Position numbers and translations under genes: made by a program. From assembly GCA_001839685.1 (NCBI GenBank), contig MLAK01000554.1:85044-107136 (forward strand): DNA of 22,093 bases. Direction: 5' to 3'. The notes under the pieces are model-generated. The model saw only the letters and a list, made by a program, of their open reading frames with translations. It had not been told where the DNA came from and ran no database searches. Shown here piece by piece: positions 7,386 through 16,442 of this stretch (position 1 is the first letter of the stretch; the number at the start of each line of letters is the position of its first letter). The stretch comes from Tritrichomonas foetus (taxonomy: Eukaryota > Parabasalia > Tritrichomonadida > Tritrichomonadidae).

Positions 7386-9719
7386 TGTATATTTGGATGA
7401 ATCAAATTAACTAATAATTTGACCTTAAACCGGACAATGTTATGAACTGATAAACTGACCTTAATTTGACTTATCATTAATTTTTTCTGAAAAAGTAGCA
7501 ATGCCATTACCGAATGGAATCACCAACTCTGGGCGAGATTAAGTCAGTTAACCTTCTTTTCATTAACATATCCATGTCACTTTTTTAATTCAAAAAGTTA
7601 AACACGACGAAAATATTATTGATCATTATTATTTAATGTCGATATCATGTATTTGATTTCTTACCAAAAATTGTTCCATCAGTATTTTGTGATGATAGCC
7701 ATTTTAGATACAGTTGAATCTCAGATAGATGATTAATAATTACTTCACCATGTTTAGAATTATTTCCTCTTTTTAAAATTACAATATTGTTGTCGTTTTT
7801 GATTTGAGGAGTTGATAAAATCTTCAGGAATTATATTGCATTAGAACAATAAAGTCATTATGAGATACATTTGGTTAATATTTTGTTCTCAATTTTAGAA
7901 ATAAAAATATTATATCTTCAGAATTTCTTCATATCAATATTTTTATAATATCTTATCATACTATAAATTTATTATCCAAATTCTCTCAATAAAATATATG
8001 ATTTATATCTTTATTTTAAATTATTCTTATTAAACATTAAATTATATCCACCCAATTTAGCTACAGACCCCTAACGTTTTGCTTTTAAATAAACGAACCG
8101 CAAATAAGATTAGATAATCCTCATAATAATAAAAAATATACAACTATTCTTTTAAAAGTATAGCGTTATCTAAAACAACATCACAAAGTAAAAATGATAT
8201 GAGAAAGGTTTCACATATGAGATTTTTTATGAAATAACTAAGCATGGTAAATAATCAATTATTTTTTATTGGTTGGGTCAGAATTTTGAGAGTTTTCAAA
8301 TCTTTTTGAAATCGAATCTTTGCTATAGAATTAATTATTTTCAGAAAAAGTTAAGAAATAATAGATATTTGAATAGAAATTGCGGTTTAATTTGTTAAGT
8401 GAGCAATCTTCTGAAGAAGCGTTCGATACCTACAGATCATTTGATTGAGTTAACAATGTGCATATAAAATGTTCTTTAGAAATGCATATTGACTTACCAA
8501 AGGATTAGAATTTTCATGATATCATCAACATTGAATGAATATGGAAAAGCAAATTACATTATTTGGTGAACAAGAATCTTCTACTTTGGGAGATCATGAC
8601 CAGTATATATATACTTTTCCTTTGATATATTGAGACATCTTTGAAAATCTATTAGAAAAAGTTTACCAACACAGAAACATTTCTGAAATACAATTATATT
8701 TTCAAAGAAAATTATTTTATTCATCCCAACTCCAATCAAAAAATAATTACTGTTTGGTGTTGAACGATTTCAAATTAAAACTCAGGGTTGTAGATTTAAA
8801 CAATATTAGTTGTTTATGAATCGTGATATTGACATTTCCTCGGAGATTTGTCGGATCGGTAAATGTGTAACGTCGTATCGTATACTTCACAAAAACTCAA
8901 TTCAACCGATTTGAAATTGAATTTATATTTCAATGCATTTGATAGAGTTATTCAGAATATCTCATATAAATTAACTTCAATTTTTGAATGTCAATTTAAA
9001 ACATGTTATGGTCTAAAGCACAAGCCAAAATGTATGTTTGATAAGAACATTAAAAATGGGCATTACTCATGGTGAAATGGCAATTCTCCAAATAAATAAC
9101 ATTTTTATCATGAGACGATAAATAAATTTTTTGGTGTAAATTCATGTTATTTTTTCAATAGACTCTTTCAAAAAATCTATAAATTTGAAAAAGGCATTTA
9201 ATCTGATGAAATGTAATTCAAAATATTTTGAATTAGGGCCATTACTTATAGAAAAGTGTAATTATTTATCAACTTTTTATATAATTTAGAATAGATTTTT
9301 AATTTGAAAGGCATTTTTATCACAGAAAAAAAGGGGCAAAATGAACAAACATAAATATCTCTCACTTCTTGATTTTAAACATTGTGTTTTCACAAACAAA
9401 TAATAATTTAAAAGTATATATTATCAATGAACATAGTATCTAACAGTCAAACTAGTTTGACGCGTTGTTAATTAAGTCTTTAAGAATCAACTATTGTTTT
9501 ACATTTGAATTAAACGGTAGCATTTGAATAAGACGAATAGCTTCTATCAATCCATGATTTAAAATTATCACAATTTTTTTGATAGAAAATTGTGATGTAA
9601 AAATTGAAGATCCATGGAAAATAAAATAATAATAAAAATTGAGAGATCACAAGATTTTCTAATAGAAAAAAATAAAAAAACACATTTCTATGAAAAACTT
9701 GATCATATTATTTTGGTCC
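7386..9719. other. 2.3-kb divergent intergenic region
   Basis: This is A/T-rich and lies between the NPL gene and the first kinase gene. The only open frame of note is 8863-9075 (+, 70 codons from ATG). It has no initiator motif and no recognisable domain, and I do not call it a gene. No repeat with clear ends is visible. Confidence 0.5.
7396..7400 (-). promoter_or_regulatory. probable initiator element of the NPL gene
   Basis: The minus strand reads TCATC, giving a leader of about 13 nt. It is a one-base variant of TCAYW. Confidence 0.45.
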
Positions 9720-9724
9720 TCATT
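9720..9724 (+). promoter_or_regulatory. initiator element that sets the start of the first kinase
   Basis: TCATT matches TCAYW and lies 15 nt before ATG 9740 (leader about 18 nt). The reading frame stays open upstream to an ATG at 9614. The initiator falls inside that extension, which argues that translation begins at 9740. Confidence 0.6.
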
Positions 9725-9739
9725 CTTGATCTTCCTAAA

Positions 9740-11392
9740 ATGAATCATCATGAGTATCAGAGAAAACTCTCAATCATTCGTCCACAACATCCAAATGAGA
9801 ACTCACCAATCAAGCAACCATTCTCGCCAACCAAGCAACCACTCTCCCCAGCCAAGCAATCGTTCTCACCAAACAAGCCACCAATCTCACCAATCAATCA
9901 GTATGCAATTCCTAAATTCAGCGAAATGCCAAACTTTGCTAATGGAAATGCCGATAACTTGCATGCCGCTGCCGCCCCCAATCAATGTTTCAGTAGCAGA
10001 ATACCTCCCAATATCATCCCATTAGGAAATAAGAACAATAACAATAGGAATGTAGATACAAGTGGCGATAAAAAGGAAGTTCCAAAAAGACACAGAAAGC
10101 CGCCAGTTTATGACTCCCTTGTTAATTATAATCAATCCTGTCCACATCAGGAATTAAGGGAAGTTTTGAACGAATTTGGTTATGCATACATCGAGCCAAT
10201 TGGCGCAGGAGGAACAGCAACATGTTTTCTTGTTCATTCGAAGAAATATGACATGTTTTTTGTTTGCAAGAAAATCGACATCGGGCCTCAAGTGATTTGT
10301 AGCACGTGTGAAATGGAAGCACTGAAAATCTTGGATCATCCACAAATCATCAACATGTACAACTACAAACAACTTGACAATAGTATTTACATTTTCTTAG
10401 AATATTGTGTGAATGGTTCACTTTATGATTACGTTCATACCAACCATAAGATAATCACAGGGAAACAACTCATAGCACTCTGCTACACACTCTTAAAAGG
10501 TCTTGAATACATTCACTCTGAGAACTATGCACACTTGGATATCAAACCAGCCAATCTTCTTGTCGATAAATATGGACGTGTTAAAATCGCAGATTTTGGA
10601 ATCTCTCGATTTGTTGATTCAACCAAGCGAACAAGTGATCAACGAGCCGGCACTCTTCTTTTCATGGCTCCAGAAATCATTTTATCATACACAAAAGGAT
10701 TCGACCCTTTTAAGGCAGATATATGGTCAATGGGAGTTACATTTTACTTTTTGGCCTCCAGACGCGTTCCATGGAAAATTTCATCGAAAGAAGACTATAT
10801 CAAAGGCGCACAAACAGGTAATCTTGTCTTTCCTCGAGGATTCCCCGAACAAATGCAGCACTTAATCAGAAAAATGCTAATGGTCGATTACAGAAAGAGA
10901 CCCAGTCCTACAGAATTGTTGCAAGATGAAATTTTCCACAATGTGAATCCAAAAGATGGCTATTTGACTGGATTTACAACAATTGATCCAAAGAGTCCAA
11001 ACTCAGAAATTGAGAAGAAAGAAATCATTAATTCTGAATTAAATGACGACAATAACATTCCAGATGATTTCGTCTGTAATGTTACAGACCGCAAACAGCA
11101 ACAAGAACTGCAAAACCAACAATATCAAATCTTCGCGCAAGGACAGCTTTCTCCACGATCTTCATTTAGCCAAAATATTGCTGATTCTTTATCACCACCA
11201 CCACCAAGTGTAGGTAGTGGAGATGGTCCAAACCTGAATTTGAACATTGGTGGCCCCAACTTCTCTAATGCAAATGCAAGCTCAAGTTCAAGGACACCAC
11301 AAAGAGGTTATCTTTCAATGAACCCAAATTTGAAAGTTAAAACTCCAAAGGGATTTTCTAACAGGCGAAAAAGTTCATTTGTTCATACTTAA
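9740..11392 (+). CDS. Ser/Thr protein kinase with HLD catalytic loop and SPxK heptad array (550 aa)
   Basis: The start is placed at ATG 9740 because a TCATT initiator precedes it and the 42 extra upstream codons are Lys/Ile/Asn-rich like non-coding DNA. Residues 22-56 are five heptads of SPxKxxx type, four of which give full SPxK sites, the consensus of cyclin-dependent kinases. The kinase domain covers about 148-398. It has the nucleotide loop GAGGTA (155-160), Lys177 as the VAIK lysine, a helix-C Glu in CEMEAL, the catalytic loop HLDIKPAN (H265, D267), DFG at 285-287, and APE ending at Glu312. All catalytic residues are present, but the usual Arg of HRD is Leu. A C-terminal tail of about 150 residues is Gln/Asn/Ser-rich, contains SPPPPS and TPKG, and ends basic (RRKSS). 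The stop overlaps TAAA. It is a close paralogue of the convergent kinase at 12287-13486. Active kinase is likely; substrate is unknown. CAMK-like is the probable group; HLDxKPAN also occurs in Wee1/Myt1 kinases. Confidence 0.9.
   Translation: MNHHEYQRKLSIIRPQHPNENSPIKQPFSPTKQPLSPAKQSFSPNKPPISPINQYAIPKFSEMPNFANGNADNLHAAAAPNQCFSSRIPPNIIPLGNKNNNNRNVDTSGDKKEVPKRHRKPPVYDSLVNYNQSCPHQELREVLNEFGYAYIEPIGAGGTATCFLVHSKKYDMFFVCKKIDIGPQVICSTCEMEALKILDHPQIINMYNYKQLDNSIYIFLEYCVNGSLYDYVHTNHKIITGKQLIALCYTLLKGLEYIHSENYAHLDIKPANLLVDKYGRVKIADFGISRFVDSTKRTSDQRAGTLLFMAPEIILSYTKGFDPFKADIWSMGVTFYFLASRRVPWKISSKEDYIKGAQTGNLVFPRGFPEQMQHLIRKMLMVDYRKRPSPTELLQDEIFHNVNPKDGYLTGFTTIDPKSPNSEIEKKEIINSELNDDNNIPDDFVCNVTDRKQQQELQNQQYQIFAQGQLSPRSSFSQNIADSLSPPPPSVGSGDGPNLNLNIGGPNFSNANASSSSRTPQRGYLSMNPNLKVKTPKGFSNRRKSSFVHT
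9803..9907 (+). repeat. in-frame 21-nt (heptad) repeat, five units
   Basis: The units begin SPIKQPF, SPTKQPL, SPAKQSF, SPNKPPI and SPINQYA. The first four carry SPxK. The DNA units are similar but diverged, so the array is not a recent slippage product, and the SPxK core has been kept. Confidence 0.8.
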
Positions 11393-11745
11393 AATTAAAA
11401 AATTTCGGCTTCTTCTTCATGTAAAAGTTGACAATAAATTAGATTTTCAACTTTACTTTTTTTTCTCTATACGATTTATTGATGCAATTACAGCCCTTTT
11501 TTCACTTTGTAGTTTTTGAGAATGTGGATTGTGTGATTGATTATTTGCACATGATTCGTTTTTTTATTAATATATTCCTGGATAAATTTGAGAAAACACC
11601 CAGAAAAAACTATGGAAATTGATGAGAGAAATAAAAGCTTCCATCACATAGAAAAGGTCGACTGTGTTTATGTTTGCGATCAAAAATAATTGTTTAAATA
11701 ATAACTTGAGCTTAGTCTTAGAGTTCTGTGCATGTCTAGATTTCA

Positions 11746-11766
11746 TGTATATATATATATATATAT
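11746..11766. repeat. TA dinucleotide microsatellite
   Basis: About ten TA units lie in a row between the two kinase genes. Confidence 0.8.
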
Positions 11767-12097
11767 TTCCAGTAATGCTTCTATATTTGTATTTTCCTAT
11801 TATTACATATATGAGCGTGAGAAATCTGTAAAATGTAGATAAGAAGAATTCATTTTCTATTGCTGTGGGGTATGCTCGGTCGTGAGAAAACCTTTTTCTA
11901 GACTTTCTTGGTTTGTGAAAGGGAAACTGTTTATTTTCAAGTGAAGATGCTTGATTTACCGATATTGTTTCATCAGATACCATTAATTACGGACATTAGT
12001 ATTCCAAAAAGATGAAATTTTGTAAGAGTTTCAAGTCTCTTTTACTATCATAAAAGTGGTAAAATAATTAAAACCAATCAATCTGATCAAGATGGGA

Positions 12098-12130
12098 CTT
12101 TCCAATCGATGAATTTGATTGATTGGAAAG
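12098..12130. repeat. 10-bp inverted repeat with 13-nt loop
   Basis: CTTTCCAATC (12098-12107) pairs exactly with GATTGGAAAG (12121-12130). It is placed between the two converging kinase genes, about 150 bp beyond the stop of the minus-strand one. Confidence 0.55.
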
Positions 12131-12286
12131 ATAAAAATTGATCATATTATCCATGTTAATAACAATGAAGGAAAAAAGCACAGTAAATAAGTCAAAACAC
12201 TCTTTATTCTTTATTTTTAAATATTAAAATTAACATAAAAAATCCGAAAAAATATTTTGAATCATTTTGTTGAATGGACTTCAACT

Positions 12287-13486
12287 TTATATATTATTCA
12301 TTTTCCGAAATGAATAAATATCTGATTGCCTCCTTCTTTTGATCTGTGATGCATTTCCCAATATCATGTTTCCTGCGAGTTTCTTCGTTGACAGATTAGA
12401 TTTCACATGAGAAATATAAGCTTTTGTATAGTTGCACTTTCTTTGATTCGTTTCATCACCACTATATTCGCTATCTTTATTGAGATTGGAATGATTTGAT
12501 TCATTTGGATGATCGTTTACATTACTTGGAATGCCTTCATGGTTGATGTGCTTTGAAATTAGAGCGACATCATTGTGACTTCTTAGATTTTCATGCATCT
12601 TTCTACATTGTGATAACGGACTAGATATTAGTTGTGATTTCACCAGCATTTCATCATTTTTATCAAAAGTTTGGTTGAATATTTTATACTGAAGAATCTC
12701 ATCAACTGTTGGCCTCAGCTCGGGTTCCACTGTTAGCATCTTTTTAATGACTATGGCTAGTTCATAATTCGGGAAATTAGCAGGAAACATGATATTTCGG
12801 GAATTCAAAGATTTTTTGAACTCCTCAATTGTTGTGATCACAAATGGAACTTTTTTAGTTGCAATGTAATAAAAGGTTACGCCAAGTGACCAAACATCAG
12901 CTTTAAACGGGTCATATATTCCCAAATTGTGGATTTCTGGCGCCATGAAATACAGAGTTCCTGCCTTTTGGTCCTCCATGTTATTTTCGTCTGGTCTGAT
13001 GAATCGAGCTATTCCAAAGTCCGCCATTTTGGCCCTCCCGTACCTGTCTATTAGAATATTGGCGGGCTTTATATCTAAATGCGCAAATCTTCCATGATGA
13101 ATTGTTTGCAAGGCTTTCAGTAGGGTTTTGCAGAGACTAATCAATTTTTTGCCTTTGATTGGTCCTTCGTCTTTAATGAGGCTCAACAGCGATCCATTCT
13201 TGCAATATTCAAGAACAATAAAAATTAAATTTTTTTTGATTGAATAGTCGTACATGTTGATGATTCCTGGGCCTGACAATTGTTTGAGCGCGTAGAGTTC
13301 GCAGTCTGAGCAGATCGTTTTGTCATTAATTACCATCTTTTTAACAACAAAATTAACGTTATATCTTGCCGAGTGAACGAGAAAACAAGTCGCTGAACCA
13401 CTGCTGCCGATTGGTGAAATATATTGATATCCCTTTTCATCTAAAAATTGTTGTAATTCTGGGTCGTCGCTCTTTGAAAGAGACAT
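12287..13486 (-). CDS. Ser/Thr protein kinase with HLD catalytic loop, paralogue of the 9740 kinase (399 aa)
   Basis: The kinase domain fills residues about 20-270. The nucleotide loop is IGSSGSATCFLVHS (26-39), followed by FVVKKM with Lys49, helix-C Glu63 in CELYAL, and the catalytic loop HLDIKPAN at 136-143. DFG is at 156-158, then GTLYFMAPEI and ADVWSLGVTFYY. All catalytic residues are kept, but Leu137 replaces the HRD Arg, exactly as in the convergent neighbour. Over the 24 residues from HLD through DFGI the two share 19. The N-terminal extension with the SPxK repeats is absent here. The C-terminal 130 residues are Ser/Asn/His-rich, unlike the neighbour's tail, and end basic (KRRRQS). ATG 13486 is the first in frame. 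The nearest TCAYW (TCACT, minus strand, 13527-13531) is unusually far, at a leader of about 43 nt. The stop overlaps TAAA. CAMK-like by overall pattern; substrate unknown. Confidence 0.9.
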   Translation of the reverse strand: MSLSKSDDPELQQFLDEKGYQYISPIGSSGSATCFLVHSARYNVNFVVKKMVINDKTICSDCELYALKQLSGPGIINMYDYSIKKNLIFIVLEYCKNGSLLSLIKDEGPIKGKKLISLCKTLLKALQTIHHGRFAHLDIKPANILIDRYGRAKMADFGIARFIRPDENNMEDQKAGTLYFMAPEIHNLGIYDPFKADVWSLGVTFYYIATKKVPFVITTIEEFKKSLNSRNIMFPANFPNYELAIVIKKMLTVEPELRPTVDEILQYKIFNQTFDKNDEMLVKSQLISSPLSQCRKMHENLRSHNDVALISKHINHEGIPSNVNDHPNESNHSNLNKDSEYSGDETNQRKCNYTKAYISHVKSNLSTKKLAGNMILGNASQIKRRRQSDIYSFRKMNNI

Positions 13487-13526
13487 CGAATTTTATTGTG
13501 TTCAAAAATTCGACTAAAATTTTCTG

Positions 13527-13531
13527 AGTGA
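13527..13531 (-). promoter_or_regulatory. possible initiator of the second kinase
   Basis: Minus-strand TCACT lies 41 nt upstream of the ATG. The distance is outside the 4-19 nt range of the other genes, so this is weak. Confidence 0.25.
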
Positions 13532-15176
13532 TTCAATCGTACTCAAATAATTTGATAAATCCTTTATTTGCTAATCTATTGAAAATATTGATTTTTTTTT
13601 GACAACTAACAAATATTTGAATATCGATCATTCATAGATTTTCATTTAACGACAGAATAGAAGGTGCTCCAATGATTATAATATATTTTATTTACTTGAA
13701 TTTGATATTTCTATCGATTTTTCCATTTTATAAGTCTTTTACATTTTGATTTCTCAGGATATTAAATAAATTACAGATTGTTCAAGCATATCGAAAAAAA
13801 ATTGAATTAAAACTTTTCTAAAAAACTTGAACGTTAATTATCACTTAAATTAATATTCGTGAAGAAGAATGACATTGATAAGTAATTTATTCTGAGCTAA
13901 ATATTGTAGAATGACCCATATTGTTGATTCGTCATAAAGCCGCTGAGCCTATTCAAATATTTATGGATGAAACTAGTTGAGCTTTTTCAGAAGAGCCAAA
14001 TTCAGAAGCGATATAGAAATCTTTTCAAATCTTGTATTACGATTGAATAGACAACCAATTTACATAAGTTTGCAAAAAATAAATTTGTATTGTTGTTTAA
14101 ACTGCCAATGTCTTCAGAAATCCTATTTTTATGCCAAGATTGAATGAACAATAGAGATATATCTATTATCATATCAAGATTTCCTTCCTCATGAGCATAA
14201 GCAATAGCAATAATACTTCTTTAACATTATTTATAATTTTTATCGTTTTTCACTCTTTATTCTAATGATTAATTAATAAAATTTTTTGTTAAATTTCACT
14301 TCGCCAATTTTTGTACATCAGCCAACAAATTGTGTCAGCTATTAATTTTTGGTGGCGTCATTGAATGATTCAATCTTTATAAAATATAATTGGAAATTTA
14401 TTCATTTCTACTCACGATCTTACGATGCCAAATAGAAATTTCAGATTCCAAATATGGATCTCGTGGTTTAGTAAATATGTAGCCCAAAAATCAAAGAAAT
14501 TGGATTCACGAAATGGAATTGATCAAACTTTTGATTAAATTCACTGTTTTTGTATTATTGAAGTCATTTAAGAGATAGCTAGATAGTGATTGATACCATA
14601 CAATTGAGACATCAAAAAATAATTGATTTCAAAAAGTTAACTTCTTAAAAAGCCATCGACTTCAGAAAAAATGGATCTACCATTATCCAAAGAATAAATG
14701 ACTTCGAGATCATACAACTACAAATGTTATGAAATCATATTAATATGATATTACCAAAGCTTATCAATAAACTAACCTGTGAAAAAAACTCATTTTAATT
14801 GACATGAATATTTGACCTGTTTTCCAAGTTTGATGCGAAATCAAAGCCTTTTTGAGTAAATGCATTCCTAATAATTCGCTTGCAAACGAAAAGCTTTGCA
14901 TATTTGTAATAATGGATTAAATAGTATGTTGAGAAACCACCATAGCCAATGATTTAAACACTCTAAAAGTATTTTTCCTTTTTTTTGATCATTGTTCACA
15001 ATATAACTGGTCGCATATGGCAAAAACTGCCGGAATTCACATTTCCCGACCTAGAAATCGCTTTCCGTGTCAGTTTGGCCCCATAGAGATGAAAAAATAA
15101 TTAAATGAAATAATAAATTCAAAGTGATTACATTTTTTAGACAGATTATATATAAATTGGTACTATTCTTTATAAC
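13532..15176. other. 1.6-kb intergenic region
   Basis: This region is A/T-rich with no supported gene. A patch of raised G+C at about 15009-15095 contains small nested inverted repeats: GGTCG with CGACC (15009-15013, 15047-15051) enclosing GGCA with TGCC (15019-15022, 15028-15031). I cannot assign it to a tRNA or another known RNA. Confidence 0.5.
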
Positions 15177-15707
15177 TTAAATTAATAAGCAGCACTTTGA
15201 CGTTCCTTTTTTATCTTTTTCTTCGTCCTCTTCTTTACTGGGTGATCTTGGAGTTGCTTTGGCCGATTTGATAACTTTTTCAGAACGAATTTCTTTGACT
15301 GAAAATTCATCGTTGGCTGAAATTTTGAATGTATAACTGCTCTCATCATTGATAGCATATCTGGTCACAAATAAAACGTATGCCTTTATCGGACTTTCTA
15401 TTTTCCATACGTCTTTGCCTTCTTTTCGAGATCCAGGCACTTCCAAGTCGAAATGCTTGATTTTTTCATCGAAGCAGCAAATTTTCATATCTGGCTTATC
15501 AACGACTGCAAGATAAGCACTGTGGTGCACGTTTGAGTCGTGCGATAGTTCTACTGTTAATTCTGTCGGTTTTGTGAAAATGAGGTTATATTGCGTGAGC
15601 GATGTGCAATCTCCGTCGAATGGAGTGGCCCCATCGTTATCATCATAATGGCATGTTCCTTTGATTGAAATCTGGCGAATGTTGGCTTGGTCGTAGCTCG
15701 CACTCAT
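15177..15707 (-). CDS. small beta-sandwich protein with C-terminal prenylation signal (176 aa)
   Basis: Residues about 10-145 alternate hydrophobic strands without a signal peptide or membrane helix. The pattern around YNLIFTKPTELTVELSHDS and the closing SYTFKISANDEFSVKEI recalls the calpain domain III / C2-like beta-sandwich, but no protease domain is present, so the assignment is tentative. A linker rich in Lys, Glu and Asp (about 148-168) leads to the end KCCLLI. The last four residues, CLLI, form a CaaX box; a final Ile or Leu favours geranylgeranylation. The preceding Cys could be palmitoylated and the nearby lysines could bind acidic lipid. I infer a lipid-anchored adaptor on the cytosolic face of a membrane. 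The start ATG 15707 has TCATA directly upstream, giving a leader of only about 4 nt. The stop is followed within 10 nt by TAAA. Confidence 0.8.
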   Translation of the reverse strand: MSASYDQANIRQISIKGTCHYDDNDGATPFDGDCTSLTQYNLIFTKPTELTVELSHDSNVHHSAYLAVVDKPDMKICCFDEKIKHFDLEVPGSRKEGKDVWKIESPIKAYVLFVTRYAINDESSYTFKISANDEFSVKEIRSEKVIKSAKATPRSPSKEEDEEKDKKGTSKCCLLI

Positions 15708-16130
15708 CTATGAATATTCGTCGACGTGGAAAAAGAAAAGATGAAACTATTCCTCATTTAACGGATCTTTGAAAATATTCTGAAGATTCTTTCAATTCAT
15801 TGATAGATAGTTTTTTGTTTTTTGAGGAAAACTGAAAAAATAATTATCTTTCGTTTTTTACAGCAATCAAAAACTTTCAAAATTTTTTCTACTTTTTGAT
15901 AGTATATTTTTTTTTGAGTTATAAACGATTGTCAATATTCAATTGAAGTATATCTCAGTAAATTATGGATAGAATCTTTATCAATCAAATATTATTGTAT
16001 AATTAGCTGTTTTATGATTATTCTATAAAATTCAAACCATAAAAACAATTAATTCCAAAGATAATGATATTTTTATTGAATGGAGTGATGATGACGCTGG
16101 ATTCAAATTTAAATATTGACGCTGAAACCA
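15708..16130. other. intergenic, no gene seen
   Basis: The stretch is A/T-rich. The left members of the inverted repeats described at 16075-16357 begin near its end. Confidence 0.5.
15709..15713 (-). promoter_or_regulatory. initiator element of the prenylated-protein gene
   Basis: On the minus strand, TCATA is followed by G and then the ATG. The predicted leader of about 4 nt is the shortest in the window. Confidence 0.6.
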
Positions 16131-16357
16131 ATTTCACTTAACTCTCAAAAACATCTGAAAACTCACCATTCACTCTAAAACTATGAAAGATCGGAAAATA
16201 GAAAAACAATAAAGTATATATTATATACAACTTTCATTTCGGAAGAGTAGAATCCTTCAAACAAAAGAATATTTTGCAATGAAGTGTGATGCCAGCGTTA
16301 TTTCCATTCAATTTATTGAAACTTTTTGATAGCAAATATTAGAGAGTTAAGTGAAAT
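16075..16357. repeat. two interlocked inverted-repeat pairs
   Basis: ATTTCACTTAACTCTC (16131-16146) is the exact reverse complement of 16342-16357. A second pair, ATTGAATGGA plus ACGCTGG (16075-16084, 16094-16100), is matched in inverse orientation by 16292-16298 and 16303-16312. The order is A-B-A'-B', so the pairs are interleaved, not nested. That suggests two overlapping elements or a rearranged one. A partial direct echo, ATTTCACTTCA, follows at about 16368. No target duplication is evident. Confidence 0.5.
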
Positions 16358-16442
16358 AGAAATCTTTATTTCACTTCATATATGTTCCTTCGTTCAAAAT
16401 GGTGAATATGAGGTTAGATAATTCACCTAAACGAGGAAAAAA

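Larger units (their letters stand above)
11393..12286. other. convergent intergenic region between the paired kinases
   Basis: The region holds no supported gene. It contains a TA microsatellite (about 11746-11766) and the inverted repeat at 12098-12130. A 138-codon minus-strand open frame (11567-11983) translates through the microsatellite (IYIYIY) and lacks any domain, so it is not called. Confidence 0.55.

Noticed and set aside
8863..9075. 70-codon open frame from ATG
   Set aside because: No initiator motif, no recognisable domain and no neighbouring support. Chance remains the better explanation.
11567..11983. 138-codon minus-strand open frame
   Set aside because: It is read through a TA microsatellite, has no domain and no initiator, and sits in the convergent spacer.
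9740..13486. Calling the HLD kinases Wee1/Myt1 because of HLDIKPAN
   Set aside because: They have DFG and a standard activation segment with APE, where Wee1 proteins typically have DLG. The motif alone is not enough.
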